Source of the DNA: Gammaproteobacteria bacterium
Lineage (GTDB): Bacteria; Pseudomonadota; Gammaproteobacteria; Steroidobacterales; GCA-2729495
DNA: 34,839 nucleotides
Reading direction: 5' to 3'
Assembly: GCA_020851975.1 (NCBI GenBank)
Contig: JADZBS010000001.1
Coordinates: 1-34,839, forward strand
In this document: piece after piece, positions 16,322 through 23,398 of the stretch
Numbering within the stretch: position 1 is the first letter of the stretch
Layout: every line of letters starts with the position of its first letter
Notes under the pieces: model-generated
Databases searched by the model: none
Seen by the model: the letters and a program-made list of their open reading frames with translations, nothing else
What the model was told of the DNA's origin: nothing
Position numbers and translations under genes: made by a program

Positions 16322-17392
16322 TCACGGTGCGGGTTCCCCCGCCGGCGGTGGCGTGTCCACCCAGGCCTGCAGCAGACGCCAGGAGACGGCGAGCACCACC
16401 GGCCCGACGAAGATGCCGAGCACGCCGAGCGTGAGCAGCCCGCCGATCACACCGGCGAAGATGAGCAGCAACGACAGATCGGCGCCGCGCTTGATGAGGA
16501 GCGGCCGGATGACGTTGTCGACGGTGCTGACGGCGAGCGTCCACACCAGCAGGAAGATTGCCATCCCCATGCTGCCGGACGTGTAGGCCCAGACGACTGC
16601 CGGCAACAGCACGATGAGGACCGGCAGCTGCGCCACCGTGAGCACGAAGGCAGTGGCCGTCAGCAGGCCCGTGAAGGGCACACCGGCAATCGCCAGGCCG
16701 ATGCCGGCCAGTGCCGACTGGATGAGCGCCGTGCCCACCACGCCGAGCGCCACGCCGCGGATGGTCCGGGCAGCGAGCTGCACGGCACCGGCACCGCGCT
16801 CGCCGGCGATGCGGGTCGCGAAGTGCTTGGCAAACCGGCCGATGCGCTCGCCGTCGGCGTAGCAGATGGCCGCGACGACGACCGTGAGCAGGAACTGGAC
16901 CAACACGTAGCCGAGCGTGCCGACCTGCTCGAGCAGCCAGCCGACGATCTCCTCGGCGTAAGGCCGGGCGTGTGCGAGAAGTTCCTGGTTGCTGAGGGCC
17001 CCGAACTGCTGCCAGGCGCCGGTGAGCGGCTCGCCAGCCAGCGGGACGCCCACCAGCCAGTCCGGCGGCGGCGGCACCCGGATTTCTGCCAGCATCCCGG
17101 CCCAGCCGGCCAGCGTTTCCGCGTTGGTCGCGATCGTGCCGACCACCATGGTCACCGGCAGCACCAGCATGAGCAGCAGGACGAGCGTCATCACCGCCAC
17201 GGCCAACGATCGCCTGCCGGCCAGCCTCGCCTGCAGCCGCAGCAGCAGCGGCCAGGTTGCGACCACGATCATCACCGCCCACAGCATCGGCGCGAGAAAG
17301 GGACGCAGGATCCACAGCGACGATGCCAGCAGGCCGGCCATGAACAGCACGGCGAACACGGTGCGGCCGATATCGGTCTTCGGTTCGGTCAT
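16322..17392 (-). CDS. AI-2E-family transporter (permease)
   Basis: The 356-residue integral membrane protein has about eight hydrophobic segments. The family-typical central and C-terminal parts include GVALGVVGTALIQSALAGIG, LPAVVWAY, VDNVIRPLLIKRGADLSLLLIFAGVIGGL and GIFVGPVVLAV, given here as separate pieces. Despite the name, members transport varied substrates or ions; AI-2 export was shown only for some (TqsA), and YdiK-like proteins have no fixed role. The start is ATG at 17392. It is the first gene of a minus-strand run with the patatin and the outer-membrane protein, and is divergent from the small periplasmic protein at 17524. Nothing in the context points to quorum sensing. Confidence 0.92.
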   Translation of the reverse strand: MTEPKTDIGRTVFAVLFMAGLLASSLWILRPFLAPMLWAVMIVVATWPLLLRLQARLAGRRSLAVAVMTLVLLLMLVLPVTMVVGTIATNAETLAGWAGMLAEIRVPPPPDWLVGVPLAGEPLTGAWQQFGALSNQELLAHARPYAEEIVGWLLEQVGTLGYVLVQFLLTVVVAAICYADGERIGRFAKHFATRIAGERGAGAVQLAARTIRGVALGVVGTALIQSALAGIGLAIAGVPFTGLLTATAFVLTVAQLPVLIVLLPAVVWAYTSGSMGMAIFLLVWTLAVSTVDNVIRPLLIKRGADLSLLLIFAGVIGGLLTLGVLGIFVGPVVLAVSWRLLQAWVDTPPPAGEPAP

Positions 17393-17458
17393 TGCGGGTC
17401 GTGCGGCGGCGGTTCGCGCGATCTTACCACCGGCCCGGTGCCGCTCCCGCAGCCTGGC

Positions 17459-17488
17459 ATGACAACCTGCCGTAACGGCACGTACACT
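17459..17488 (+). promoter_or_regulatory. Candidate sigma-70 promoter for the Spy/CpxP-like gene
   Basis: ATGACA (17459-17464, 5 of 6 to TTGACA) and TACACT (17483-17488, 4 of 6 to TATAAT) are separated by 18 bases. They lie 36 bases before the ATG at 17524, which has AGGA just upstream. Spacing and position are good; this is inference from sequence only. Confidence 0.5.
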
Positions 17489-17523
17489 GGGTTTCCCACC
17501 AACCGCAACCGCAGGACCATTCC

Positions 17524-18033
17524 ATGAACAAGACAGCCGCCCTCATGCTCAGCGCGCTGCTCCTGCCGCTCGGCGCCGGCGCCCAGGTCAACCCGGCGTT
17601 CGCCGAACTCACCGAAGCCACCGAGCAGGCGCGCACGCTGGTGCAGACCGAGCGCAAGCTGATCATCGGCCAGGGCCTTGCTCTCACCGCCGATGAGAGC
17701 AATGCCTTCTGGCCCGTCTATGACGAGTATGCGGCGAAGATGAAGGTCGTCGGCGATCTGCGCGTCAAGGTCATCACCGACTACGCCGCAAACTACGACA
17801 ACCTGACCGACGAGACCGCGAAGCACCTGATCGCCGACGGCCTGAAGTTCCAGGAACAAGCGCTGAAACTGCGCAAGAGCTACATCGGCAGATTCCGCAA
17901 GGTCCTGCCCGAGGTGAAACTCGCACGCTTCCTGCAACTCGAGAACAAGCTCGACGCCATCACGAATTTCGCACTGGCACGCCGGATCCCGCTGATCCCG
18001 CAGACCAGACAGCCGCTGCCCCAGCCGCAGTGA
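17524..18033 (+). CDS. Small periplasmic helical protein, Spy/CpxP-like
   Basis: The 169-residue product has a signal peptide (about 1-20, cleavage GAGA/QV). A long, charged, largely helical mature part includes FWPVYDEYAAKMKVVGDLR and KSYIGRFRKVLPEVKLARFL. This helical pattern, with a late segment resembling the LTxxQ region, recalls Spy/CpxP-type periplasmic proteins, but a firm family assignment cannot be made from reading alone. ATG at 17524 has AGGA eight to nine bases upstream and a candidate promoter before that. It overlaps the next gene by GTGA, so the two are probably co-translated. It is divergent from the AI-2E-family gene. A chaperone or stress-sensor role is only a suggestion. 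Confidence 0.8.
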   Translation: MNKTAALMLSALLLPLGAGAQVNPAFAELTEATEQARTLVQTERKLIIGQGLALTADESNAFWPVYDEYAAKMKVVGDLRVKVITDYAANYDNLTDETAKHLIADGLKFQEQALKLRKSYIGRFRKVLPEVKLARFLQLENKLDAITNFALARRIPLIPQTRQPLPQPQ

Positions 18034-19127
18034 GCCCTGCGCACGCGGCATGGGCGACCTGCGGGCGCCCGGAAGCGGCGCTGCCATTCCGGCACCGCCT
18101 GGCGATCACGTTCATCCTGGCGATCGCCATGCTCGTGCCGTCACACGCCTCGTCAGCCGCGGCACCGCCTGGCGACTGGGGAACCGTGCAGTTGCTCGAA
18201 CGTGTCATCGCGCCCGGCGAGAAGCGCAAGTTCAGCTACCAGCTGAGCCGCACGTTCGAAGGCTCGTTCCTTGACACCGCGGTTTTCGTCGCGCGCGGCG
18301 CGCGTTCCGGTCCGACGCTGTGCGTCACGGCACTGATCCACGGCGACGAGCGCAACGGCTTCGAGATCGCGCGCCAGGTGTTCGCCGCAACGGACCCGGC
18401 GCTGCTCGCCGGCACGCTGATCGCACTGCCGGCGGCCAATGTCCACGGCTTTCGCACCGGCAGCCGCTACATGCCGGACCGGCGCGACCTGAACCGCGCG
18501 TTCCCCGGCTCCACCGGCACCAGCAACACGGCGCTGATCGCCGCCATCGTCTTCGGCACGCTGCGCGAGCAGTGCACGGCACTGGTGGACCTTCACACCG
18601 GCTCCTTCGAGCGCGCGAACCTGCCGCAGGTGCGCGTGGATCTCGCCCGGCCCGAAGCGCTGGACCTCGCGCGCCACTTCGGGGCTGCCGTGGTGATCGG
18701 CGGCGCCGGGCCGCAGGGCAGCCTGCGCCGCGAGATGATGGATGCCGGCATCCCGGCCATCATCTACGAGGCCGGTCTGCCCATGCGCTTCGAACCGCAG
18801 GAGATCGCCGCCGGCGTCCAGGGCATCCGCAACGTGATGATCCGGCTCGGCATGACCGCCGGGCAGGCCACGGCGCCGACACCGCCGGCACGCATCTTCA
18901 GCCGCTCGGGCTGGGTCCGCGTGCCGGTCGGCCAGGGTGGCGTGTTCTACCCGGTGCGGGGGCTCGGCGAGGACATCCGTACCGGCGAGATCATCGCCCG
19001 GATCCACGAACCGTTCACCGACGAACGCTTCGACGTGCCCTCGTCACGTGACGGCTTCATCGTCGGCGCCGCGGTCCCGCAGGTGGTGTTCTCGGGCTAC
19101 GCGCTCGTGCACATCGCCCAGCCCTAG
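18030..19127 (+). CDS. Secreted AstE/aspartoacylase-like zinc deacylase or carboxypeptidase
   Basis: The 365-residue protein belongs to the succinylglutamate desuccinylase/aspartoacylase family within the M14-like zinc hydrolases. Zinc ligands are H104 and E107 in ALIHGDERNG and H189 in VDLHTGSFERANLPQVR. DLNRAFPG (153-160) is the substrate-carboxylate-binding motif, and the likely catalytic Glu lies in IIYEAGLP. A C-terminal beta region (about 290-365) resembles the biotinyl-like domain of this family. GTG at 18030 overlaps the upstream stop (GTGA). A hydrophobic export signal spans about residues 20-44, so the product is probably exported, which is unlike cytosolic AstE. Arginine-degradation genes are absent nearby, so a role in the AST pathway is not supported. 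It ends tail-to-tail with the DUF4344-type gene, sharing CTAG. Confidence 0.88.
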   Translation: MSPAHAAWATCGRPEAALPFRHRLAITFILAIAMLVPSHASSAAAPPGDWGTVQLLERVIAPGEKRKFSYQLSRTFEGSFLDTAVFVARGARSGPTLCVTALIHGDERNGFEIARQVFAATDPALLAGTLIALPAANVHGFRTGSRYMPDRRDLNRAFPGSTGTSNTALIAAIVFGTLREQCTALVDLHTGSFERANLPQVRVDLARPEALDLARHFGAAVVIGGAGPQGSLRREMMDAGIPAIIYEAGLPMRFEPQEIAAGVQGIRNVMIRLGMTAGQATAPTPPARIFSRSGWVRVPVGQGGVFYPVRGLGEDIRTGEIIARIHEPFTDERFDVPSSRDGFIVGAAVPQVVFSGYALVHIAQP

Positions 19128-19945
19128 CCGCGCGGGGTCATGCGGTAGAGCAGGTCGGCGAGCTCGTAGCAGATCACGATCTCGCGCTGTTCGGGCTGCC
19201 ACGCCGCCTCGGGCCGGCCGCAGCGACGCATCACGACAGTGGCCGGGCGCGGCAGGCGGAAGAGTTCGCCGATGCGCGCCACGACAGCCTCTGCGAGTCC
19301 GACGCGCCGCATTTCGGCAACGACACGCTGCGCCGTGAGCGTGGGCGGCGCCTCGTAGCGGACCTCGAGGGTGGCGCCCGGTGGCTCGCCCGGCTTTCTC
19401 CCGTAGGTGCCGAGCAGCCAGGAGATCGCCCGATCGGCGCGTGCGAATTCCGCGGCGCAACCGGCCGCCCGCGCCGCCGGCATCCCGGAGCGTGCCGGCA
19501 GATCGGCATACGTGACCGGATCGGCGCCGTAGAGCAGGCAGGCGATCTGGAAGAAGCGCTGGATGGTCAGGGCATGCGAGTCCCAGTAGGGCACGGGTGC
19601 GCCCCGCTCGCTGCCCCGCTCCCAGGACAGGCGCTGCGCATCGGCGGCCGCGAGCAGGTAGGCACCGCGGCGCGTGTCGATGCCGCCCTCGCGACGTTGC
19701 GTGCGGATCAGCGCGCCAGCGGCGAGATGATCGGCGGCGTTTTCCTCCGGGCCGAGCACCGGCACCTCGAGTTCGCCGATGACGAGATGGGCCAGTTCGT
19801 GCACCAGCAGGAACTGCAGGTTGCCGAGCACGAAGACGGCGGTGCGCTCGTCGAGTGCTGCCGGCGCGGCCTGCGAACGGGCCGGCGGGCTCTCCGCCAG
19901 CAGCAGGCCCAGCAGGACGCCGCACAGGAGGGTGGGGTGTCGCAT
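19124..19945 (-). CDS. Exported DUF4344-type putative metallopeptidase
   Basis: The 273-residue product has a signal peptide (about 1-24, ending ARSQA). A zinc-protease motif HELAH follows at 49-53, with an acidic cluster GPEENAADHLA about 14 residues later that could supply the third ligand, as in gluzincins. Later blocks include AGCAAEFARADRAISWLLG and REIVICYELADLLYRM, typical of the DUF4344 family. Proteolytic activity has not been shown for the family to my knowledge, so peptidase is inferred from the motif. The start is ATG at 19945, 20 bases after the pth stop, which places it in the prs-rplY-pth transcript or just behind it. It converges with the AstE-like gene and shares four bases with it. 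Confidence 0.85.
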   Translation of the reverse strand: MRHPTLLCGVLLGLLLAESPPARSQAAPAALDERTAVFVLGNLQFLLVHELAHLVIGELEVPVLGPEENAADHLAAGALIRTQRREGGIDTRRGAYLLAAADAQRLSWERGSERGAPVPYWDSHALTIQRFFQIACLLYGADPVTYADLPARSGMPAARAAGCAAEFARADRAISWLLGTYGRKPGEPPGATLEVRYEAPPTLTAQRVVAEMRRVGLAEAVVARIGELFRLPRPATVVMRRCGRPEAAWQPEQREIVICYELADLLYRMTPRG

Positions 19946-19965
19946 CGCTGCGCTCAGGATGCCGG

Positions 19966-20580
19966 TCAGCCTGCCGGGCCGAGGCCCGCGTCACGCGGTG
20001 TGGCGGTGTGCAGGTACGTGGTCGCCCGCTGCAGGCCCTGCTCGTACCAGATCCCGAGCGCGCGCACGGACTCGGCCAGCGCCTCGTCGATCAGCGCGCG
20101 CTCGTCGCGCCCGGGCGCGTGCAGCACGTGGCCGGCGACGGCGTCGCGGTCGCCCGGGTGGCCGACACCCAGACGCAGCCGCGGGAACTGCGGCCCGCAG
20201 TGGGCGATGATGTCACGCAGGCCGTTGTGGCCGCCGTGGCCACCACCGACCTTGAGGCGCGCGGCGCCCGGCGGCAGGTCGACCTCGTCGTGCACCACGA
20301 GGATGTCGTCGAGGGCGATCTGGTAGTAGTCCATCACGCGCCGTGCGCACTGGCCGCTCGCGTTCATGAACGTCGACGGCTTGACCAGCCGCAGCGTGCG
20401 CCCGGCGAAGGCGACCTGGCAGGTCGCACCCGACAGCCTGGCCTCGTCCCGGAAACGCTGCCCCCCCGCCTCGGCCAGCCGATCGACCAGCCAGAAACCG
20501 GCGTTGTGGCGATCGGCGGCATGCTTCGGCCCCGGATTGCCGAGACCGATGACGACGACGGGTGCACTGGTGGTGTTCAT
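19966..20580 (-). CDS. pth: Peptidyl-tRNA hydrolase
   Basis: Pth releases tRNA from peptidyl-tRNAs that drop off ribosomes. The product is 204 residues, near the family length. Motifs are IGLGNPGPKHAADRHNAGFW (catalytic His25 in the RHNAG block), KPSTFMNASG, VVHDEVDLPPG with its conserved Asp, and GGHGGHNGLRDI. The frame is open further upstream, but ATG at 20580 lies directly before the conserved N-terminus. The gene follows rplY on the same strand after an intrinsic terminator-like hairpin. The prs-rplY-pth order is the standard gammaproteobacterial one. The usual downstream partner ychF is not here; a DUF4344-type gene follows instead. Confidence 0.96.
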   Translation of the reverse strand: MNTTSAPVVVIGLGNPGPKHAADRHNAGFWLVDRLAEAGGQRFRDEARLSGATCQVAFAGRTLRLVKPSTFMNASGQCARRVMDYYQIALDDILVVHDEVDLPPGAARLKVGGGHGGHNGLRDIIAHCGPQFPRLRLGVGHPGDRDAVAGHVLHAPGRDERALIDEALAESVRALGIWYEQGLQRATTYLHTATPRDAGLGPAG

Positions 20581-20610
20581 CCCGGAAGCGATCTTAGAAG
20601 CGGCTGCCTG

Positions 20611-20639
20611 AAAAACGAAAGCCGTGCGCAAGCACGGCT
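20611..20639 (-). terminator. Intrinsic terminator downstream of rplY
   Basis: On the minus strand AGCCGTGC, loop TTGC, GCACGGCT is followed by TTCGTTTTT. The stem is 8 bp and perfect, and the T-rich tail follows directly. It lies between the rplY stop (20692) and the pth start (20580), so it may end or attenuate rplY transcription before pth. Confidence 0.72.
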
Positions 20640-20691
20640 CTCGTCCGACAGGGGCGGCTCGCCGGGGCCACCGGCCCAGGCAGGCCCCGCC

Positions 20692-21447
20692 TTACTTCTT
20701 TTCCTTGCCACCCTTGGCCGGGGCCGCGGCCGCCTTGGCCGGCGCAGCGCCGGGCTTGGCAGCGCCGGACGCAGCAGCGGCGCCCTCGGCGGGTGCGGCA
20801 GCACCTTCGGCCGGAGCAGCGCCTTCGGCGATGGCGCCGGCGGCGGCCACCGGTTCCTCCACCTCTTCCTTGACGACGTGGATCGAGACGACCGGGCGGT
20901 CATGCTCTGCACCACCGGCGAGATCCGGGATCTCGACGCCCTCGGGCAGCTTGATGTCCGAGAGGTGCAGGTTGCGGTTCAGCTCGAGTTCGATGATGTC
21001 GAGCGTGAGGAACTCCGGCAGGTCCTTCGGCAGGCAGGAGATCTGCACCTCGGTCATGAGGTGCTGCACGACACCGCCGCCTTCCTTCACGCCGCGGGCG
21101 AGCGCCTCGTTGAGGAAGTGCAGCGGAACGGTCATGCGGATCTTCTCGTTCGCCAGGATGCGCTGCAGGTCGATGTGCACGACGGCGCGGCGCGCCGGGT
21201 GGACCTGGACGTCCTTGACGATTGCCTGCAGCGCTTCGCCGCCTACGTTCACGTCGAGAATGCTCGAGAAGAAGGCTTCCTGCGCAGCGTTGTGCATCAC
21301 CTCGTTGTTGTCGAGCATCACGGGGGTGGGCGCCTTGCCGCCACCGTAGAGGATGCCGGGGACCTTGCCCGCACGACGCAGGCGGCGGCTCGCACCTTTC
21401 CCTGCACCGTCCCGGGGCTCGGCCGCCAGCGAAAATTTCTTGGCCAT
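20692..21447 (-). CDS. rplY: 50S ribosomal protein L25, long (CTC/TL5) form
   Basis: L25 binds 5S rRNA in the large subunit; the longer CTC form adds a second beta domain. The 251-residue product has the L25 domain at about 1-95 (GASRRLRRAGKVPGILYGGG) and the TL5 C-terminal domain to about 195. It then carries a 55-residue tail very rich in Ala, Pro, Gly and Glu with Lys at the end, including AEGAAPAEGAA-type repeats. The tail is probably disordered. The start is ATG at 21447 with AGGAG about six bases upstream. The roughly 150-base gap to prs contains two short hairpins on this strand (CCGGCAT/ATGCCGG at 21526-21547 and a CCCC/GGGG pair near 21511-21525) with no T-run. These could be leader structure. 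Confidence 0.95.
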   Translation of the reverse strand: MAKKFSLAAEPRDGAGKGASRRLRRAGKVPGILYGGGKAPTPVMLDNNEVMHNAAQEAFFSSILDVNVGGEALQAIVKDVQVHPARRAVVHIDLQRILANEKIRMTVPLHFLNEALARGVKEGGGVVQHLMTEVQISCLPKDLPEFLTLDIIELELNRNLHLSDIKLPEGVEIPDLAGGAEHDRPVVSIHVVKEEVEEPVAAAGAIAEGAAPAEGAAAPAEGAAAASGAAKPGAAPAKAAAAPAKGGKEKK

Positions 21448-21598
21448 GGTCAGCTCCTGAAAGTCGTTGTTGATCAGGGTGTTCCGGAGCCTGCGACCGG
21501 CCGCCGGGCACCCCCGTTCGAGGGGCCGGCATGGTAGCCGATGCCGGGCGAAATTGCGACCAGAGCCCCGGCCTGGCGGTGGCCGGTGGCGCCCCGGC

Positions 21599-22570
21599 TC
21601 AGTCGACGTAGAGGGAGCTGACGGATTCGTCGAGAGAGATGCGGCGCATGGTCTCGCCGAGCAGTTCGGCCACCCCGAGCTGGCGGATGCGCGAGCAGGC
21701 TGCCGCCGCGGGTCCGAGCGGGATGGTATCGGTGACCACCAGCTCGTCGAGCGCCGAGGCACCGATGCGCTCGACCGCCTTGCCGGAGAGGATCGGGTGG
21801 GTGACGTAGGCGAGCACGCGCTCGGCACCGTGGTCCTTCAGCGCCTTCGCCGCCTGGCAGAGCGTACCGGCGGTATCGACCATGTCGTCGATGAGCACGC
21901 AGGTCTTGCCTTCCACCTCGCCGATGATGTTCATCACCTCGGAGACGTTCGGCTGCGGGCGGCGCTTGTCGATGATGGCGAGATCGGCGTTGTCGATGCG
22001 CTTGGCGAAGGCCCGGGCGCGGACCACGCCGCCGACGTCGGGCGAGACGACCACGAGGTTGCTGTACTTCTGCCGCCACAGGTCGCCGAGCAGCACGGGC
22101 GAGGAGTACACGTTGTCGACCGGGATGGAGAAGAAACCCTGGATCTGGTCGGCATGGAGATCCACCGTCAGCACCCGGTCGATCCCGGCTTCGCTGATCA
22201 GCCCGGCCACGAGCCGCGCCGTGATCGGCACGCGCGCAGCGCGGGTGCGCCGGTCCTGGCGCGAGTAGCCCATGTAGGGGATCACCGCGGTGATGCGCGC
22301 CGCCGAAGCGCGGCGCAGGGCATCGGCCATCACCAGCAGTTCCATCAGGTTGTCGTTGACCGGCGGGCAGGTGGACTGCACGACGTAGACGTCGCTGCCG
22401 CGCACGTTCTCCAGGATCTCGACGTTGATCTCGCCATCGGAGAAACGCCCCACCTGCGACTTGCCGAGCGGGAGCATCAGGTGGCGGGCGATGCGCTGCG
22501 CGAGACCCGCATTGGAGTTGCCCGCGAGGATCGCCATGTTCGGCAGCAGGTTGCGGGTCTCGGAATTCAC
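21599..22570 (-). CDS. prs: Ribose-phosphate pyrophosphokinase
   Basis: Prs makes PRPP from ribose 5-phosphate and ATP for purine, pyrimidine, histidine, tryptophan and NAD synthesis. The 323-residue frame contains the family motifs [52 protein letters not shown] and the PRPP loop [12 protein letters not shown]. The frame starts with GTG at 22570, which has GGAG and GAGG upstream. An internal ATG at 22537 ([11 protein letters not shown]) aligns with the start of E. coli Prs but lacks a ribosome-binding site, so the longer form is given. It lies 31 bases downstream of tRNA-Gln and is probably read from the same promoter. Confidence 0.97.
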   Translation of the reverse strand: MNSETRNLLPNMAILAGNSNAGLAQRIARHLMLPLGKSQVGRFSDGEINVEILENVRGSDVYVVQSTCPPVNDNLMELLVMADALRRASAARITAVIPYMGYSRQDRRTRAARVPITARLVAGLISEAGIDRVLTVDLHADQIQGFFSIPVDNVYSSPVLLGDLWRQKYSNLVVVSPDVGGVVRARAFAKRIDNADLAIIDKRRPQPNVSEVMNIIGEVEGKTCVLIDDMVDTAGTLCQAAKALKDHGAERVLAYVTHPILSGKAVERIGASALDELVVTDTIPLGPAAAACSRIRQLGVAELLGETMRRISLDESVSSLYVD

Positions 22571-22601
22571 TCGGGCCTCGGCTCCGTCTCCGCGGGCGCG
22601 G

Positions 22602-22676
22602 TGGCTGGGGTGGCAGGATTCGAACCTGCGAATGGCGGGATCAAAACCCGCTGCCTTACCGCTTGGCTACACCCCA
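22602..22676 (-). tRNA. tRNA-Gln (anticodon TTG)
   Basis: The 75-base gene includes an encoded CCA. The acceptor stem pairs TGGGGTG with CACCCCA, the anticodon stem is GCGGG/CCCGC with loop TTTTGAT (anticodon TTG at 22644-22642), and the T-arm contains GGTTCGAATCC. tRNA-Gln at this place, between lolB/ispE and prs, is conserved in gammaproteobacteria. Confidence 0.97.
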
Positions 22677-22713
22677 ATGGTGATCGGGACGTTCCCGCGC
22701 AACAGGCGCGCGT

Positions 22714-22742
22714 ATTGTCGGGGCGCCTTCCGGGGCTGTCAA
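22714..22742 (-). promoter_or_regulatory. Sigma-70 promoter for tRNA-Gln and prs
   Basis: On the minus strand a perfect TTGACA (22742-22737) is followed after 17 bases by GACAAT (22719-22714, 4 of 6). It lies just past the lolB stop and about 38 bases before the tRNA 5' end. The bases after the -10 are GC-rich (ACGCGCGCC), as at stringently controlled stable-RNA promoters. It probably drives tRNA-Gln and prs. Confidence 0.68.
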
Positions 22743-22756
22743 ACGCACCGCCCTCC

Positions 22757-23398
22757 TCATAACTGCCAGCGGTCGACCACCACGCGCAACCGCGCCCGGG
22801 TGTTCTCGAGCACGATCCTGCCGGGCATGGCGAGGCCGGCCGTCTCGACGTAGCGCCCGTAGGTGACGGTCCAGCCGTTCTGCTCGAGCGCCGCCAGCCG
22901 CCCCTCCGCCGACCAGGTCTCGCGCGCCGTGGAACGCGGATCGGCGAGCGCGAGCAGCCAGTAGCGGGTACTGACCGCGGGGAATGACCAGCCGAGTTGC
23001 TCGGCGAGAAACTGCCCGGCGGCGTCCTCGCCGGTCCAGCGACGCGTGACCTCGCCGTCGCGGCTGCGGACGGTGAGCGATCGCGCGTCCCAGTCGATCT
23101 CCCAGGCACCGGTCCCGAAAGGGCCGCTCAGGTGGATGCGGCTGTGCTCGCCCTGCTGGCGCCACTCGAGGCTGCCCTGCCCGCCGCCGCCTTCGGCCTT
23201 GACCGCGAAGCGCCCGCGCAACGTCCAGTCGCCGATCGCGAGCAGCTCGGTGCGGCGCTGCTCCCAGTCGACGCTGCCGGCCGGTGCCGGTGAGCGCAGC
23301 GCACAACCAGGCAGGGTGAGGACCAGCAGGAGCATCGCGACCGCTCGGGCCCCGCGCATCCGGCTGACGACCGGCATCGCTGGCGCGGCGGCGGGCAC
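22757..23398 (-). CDS. lolB: Outer membrane lipoprotein receptor LolB
   Basis: LolB accepts lipoproteins from LolA and inserts them in the outer membrane. The product (213 residues from the longest start) has a lipoprotein signal with LTLPGC (Cys32). It then shows the LolB beta-sheet pattern: WTLRGRFAVKAEGGGGQGSLEW, in pieces, and SRIHLSGPFGTGAWEID. It lies immediately after the TPR lipoprotein gene, whose TAG stop abuts the GTG at 23398. ATG at 23359 (MRGARAVAMLLL) gives a more usual signal peptide and may be the real start. In related genomes the next gene is ispE. Here there are only about 80 bases before tRNA-Gln, with no ispE. Confidence 0.92.
   Translation of the reverse strand: MPAAAPAMPVVSRMRGARAVAMLLLVLTLPGCALRSPAPAGSVDWEQRRTELLAIGDWTLRGRFAVKAEGGGGQGSLEWRQQGEHSRIHLSGPFGTGAWEIDWDARSLTVRSRDGEVTRRWTGEDAAGQFLAEQLGWSFPAVSTRYWLLALADPRSTARETWSAEGRLAALEQNGWTVTYGRYVETAGLAMPGRIVLENTRARLRVVVDRWQL

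Noticed and set aside
16305-17315. N-terminal extension of the patatin frame (1089 codons in total)
   Set aside because: This part overlaps the AI-2E-family gene in another frame and gives arginine/alanine-rich sequence. The real patatin start with its signal peptide is at 16304.
16322-17392. Quorum-sensing AI-2 exporter
   Set aside because: The family name is historical, members have varied substrates, and no luxS or lsr gene lies in the window.
18030-19127. AstE of the arginine succinyltransferase pathway
   Set aside because: It has an export signal and no astA, astB, astC or astD neighbours, so the pathway symbol was not assigned.
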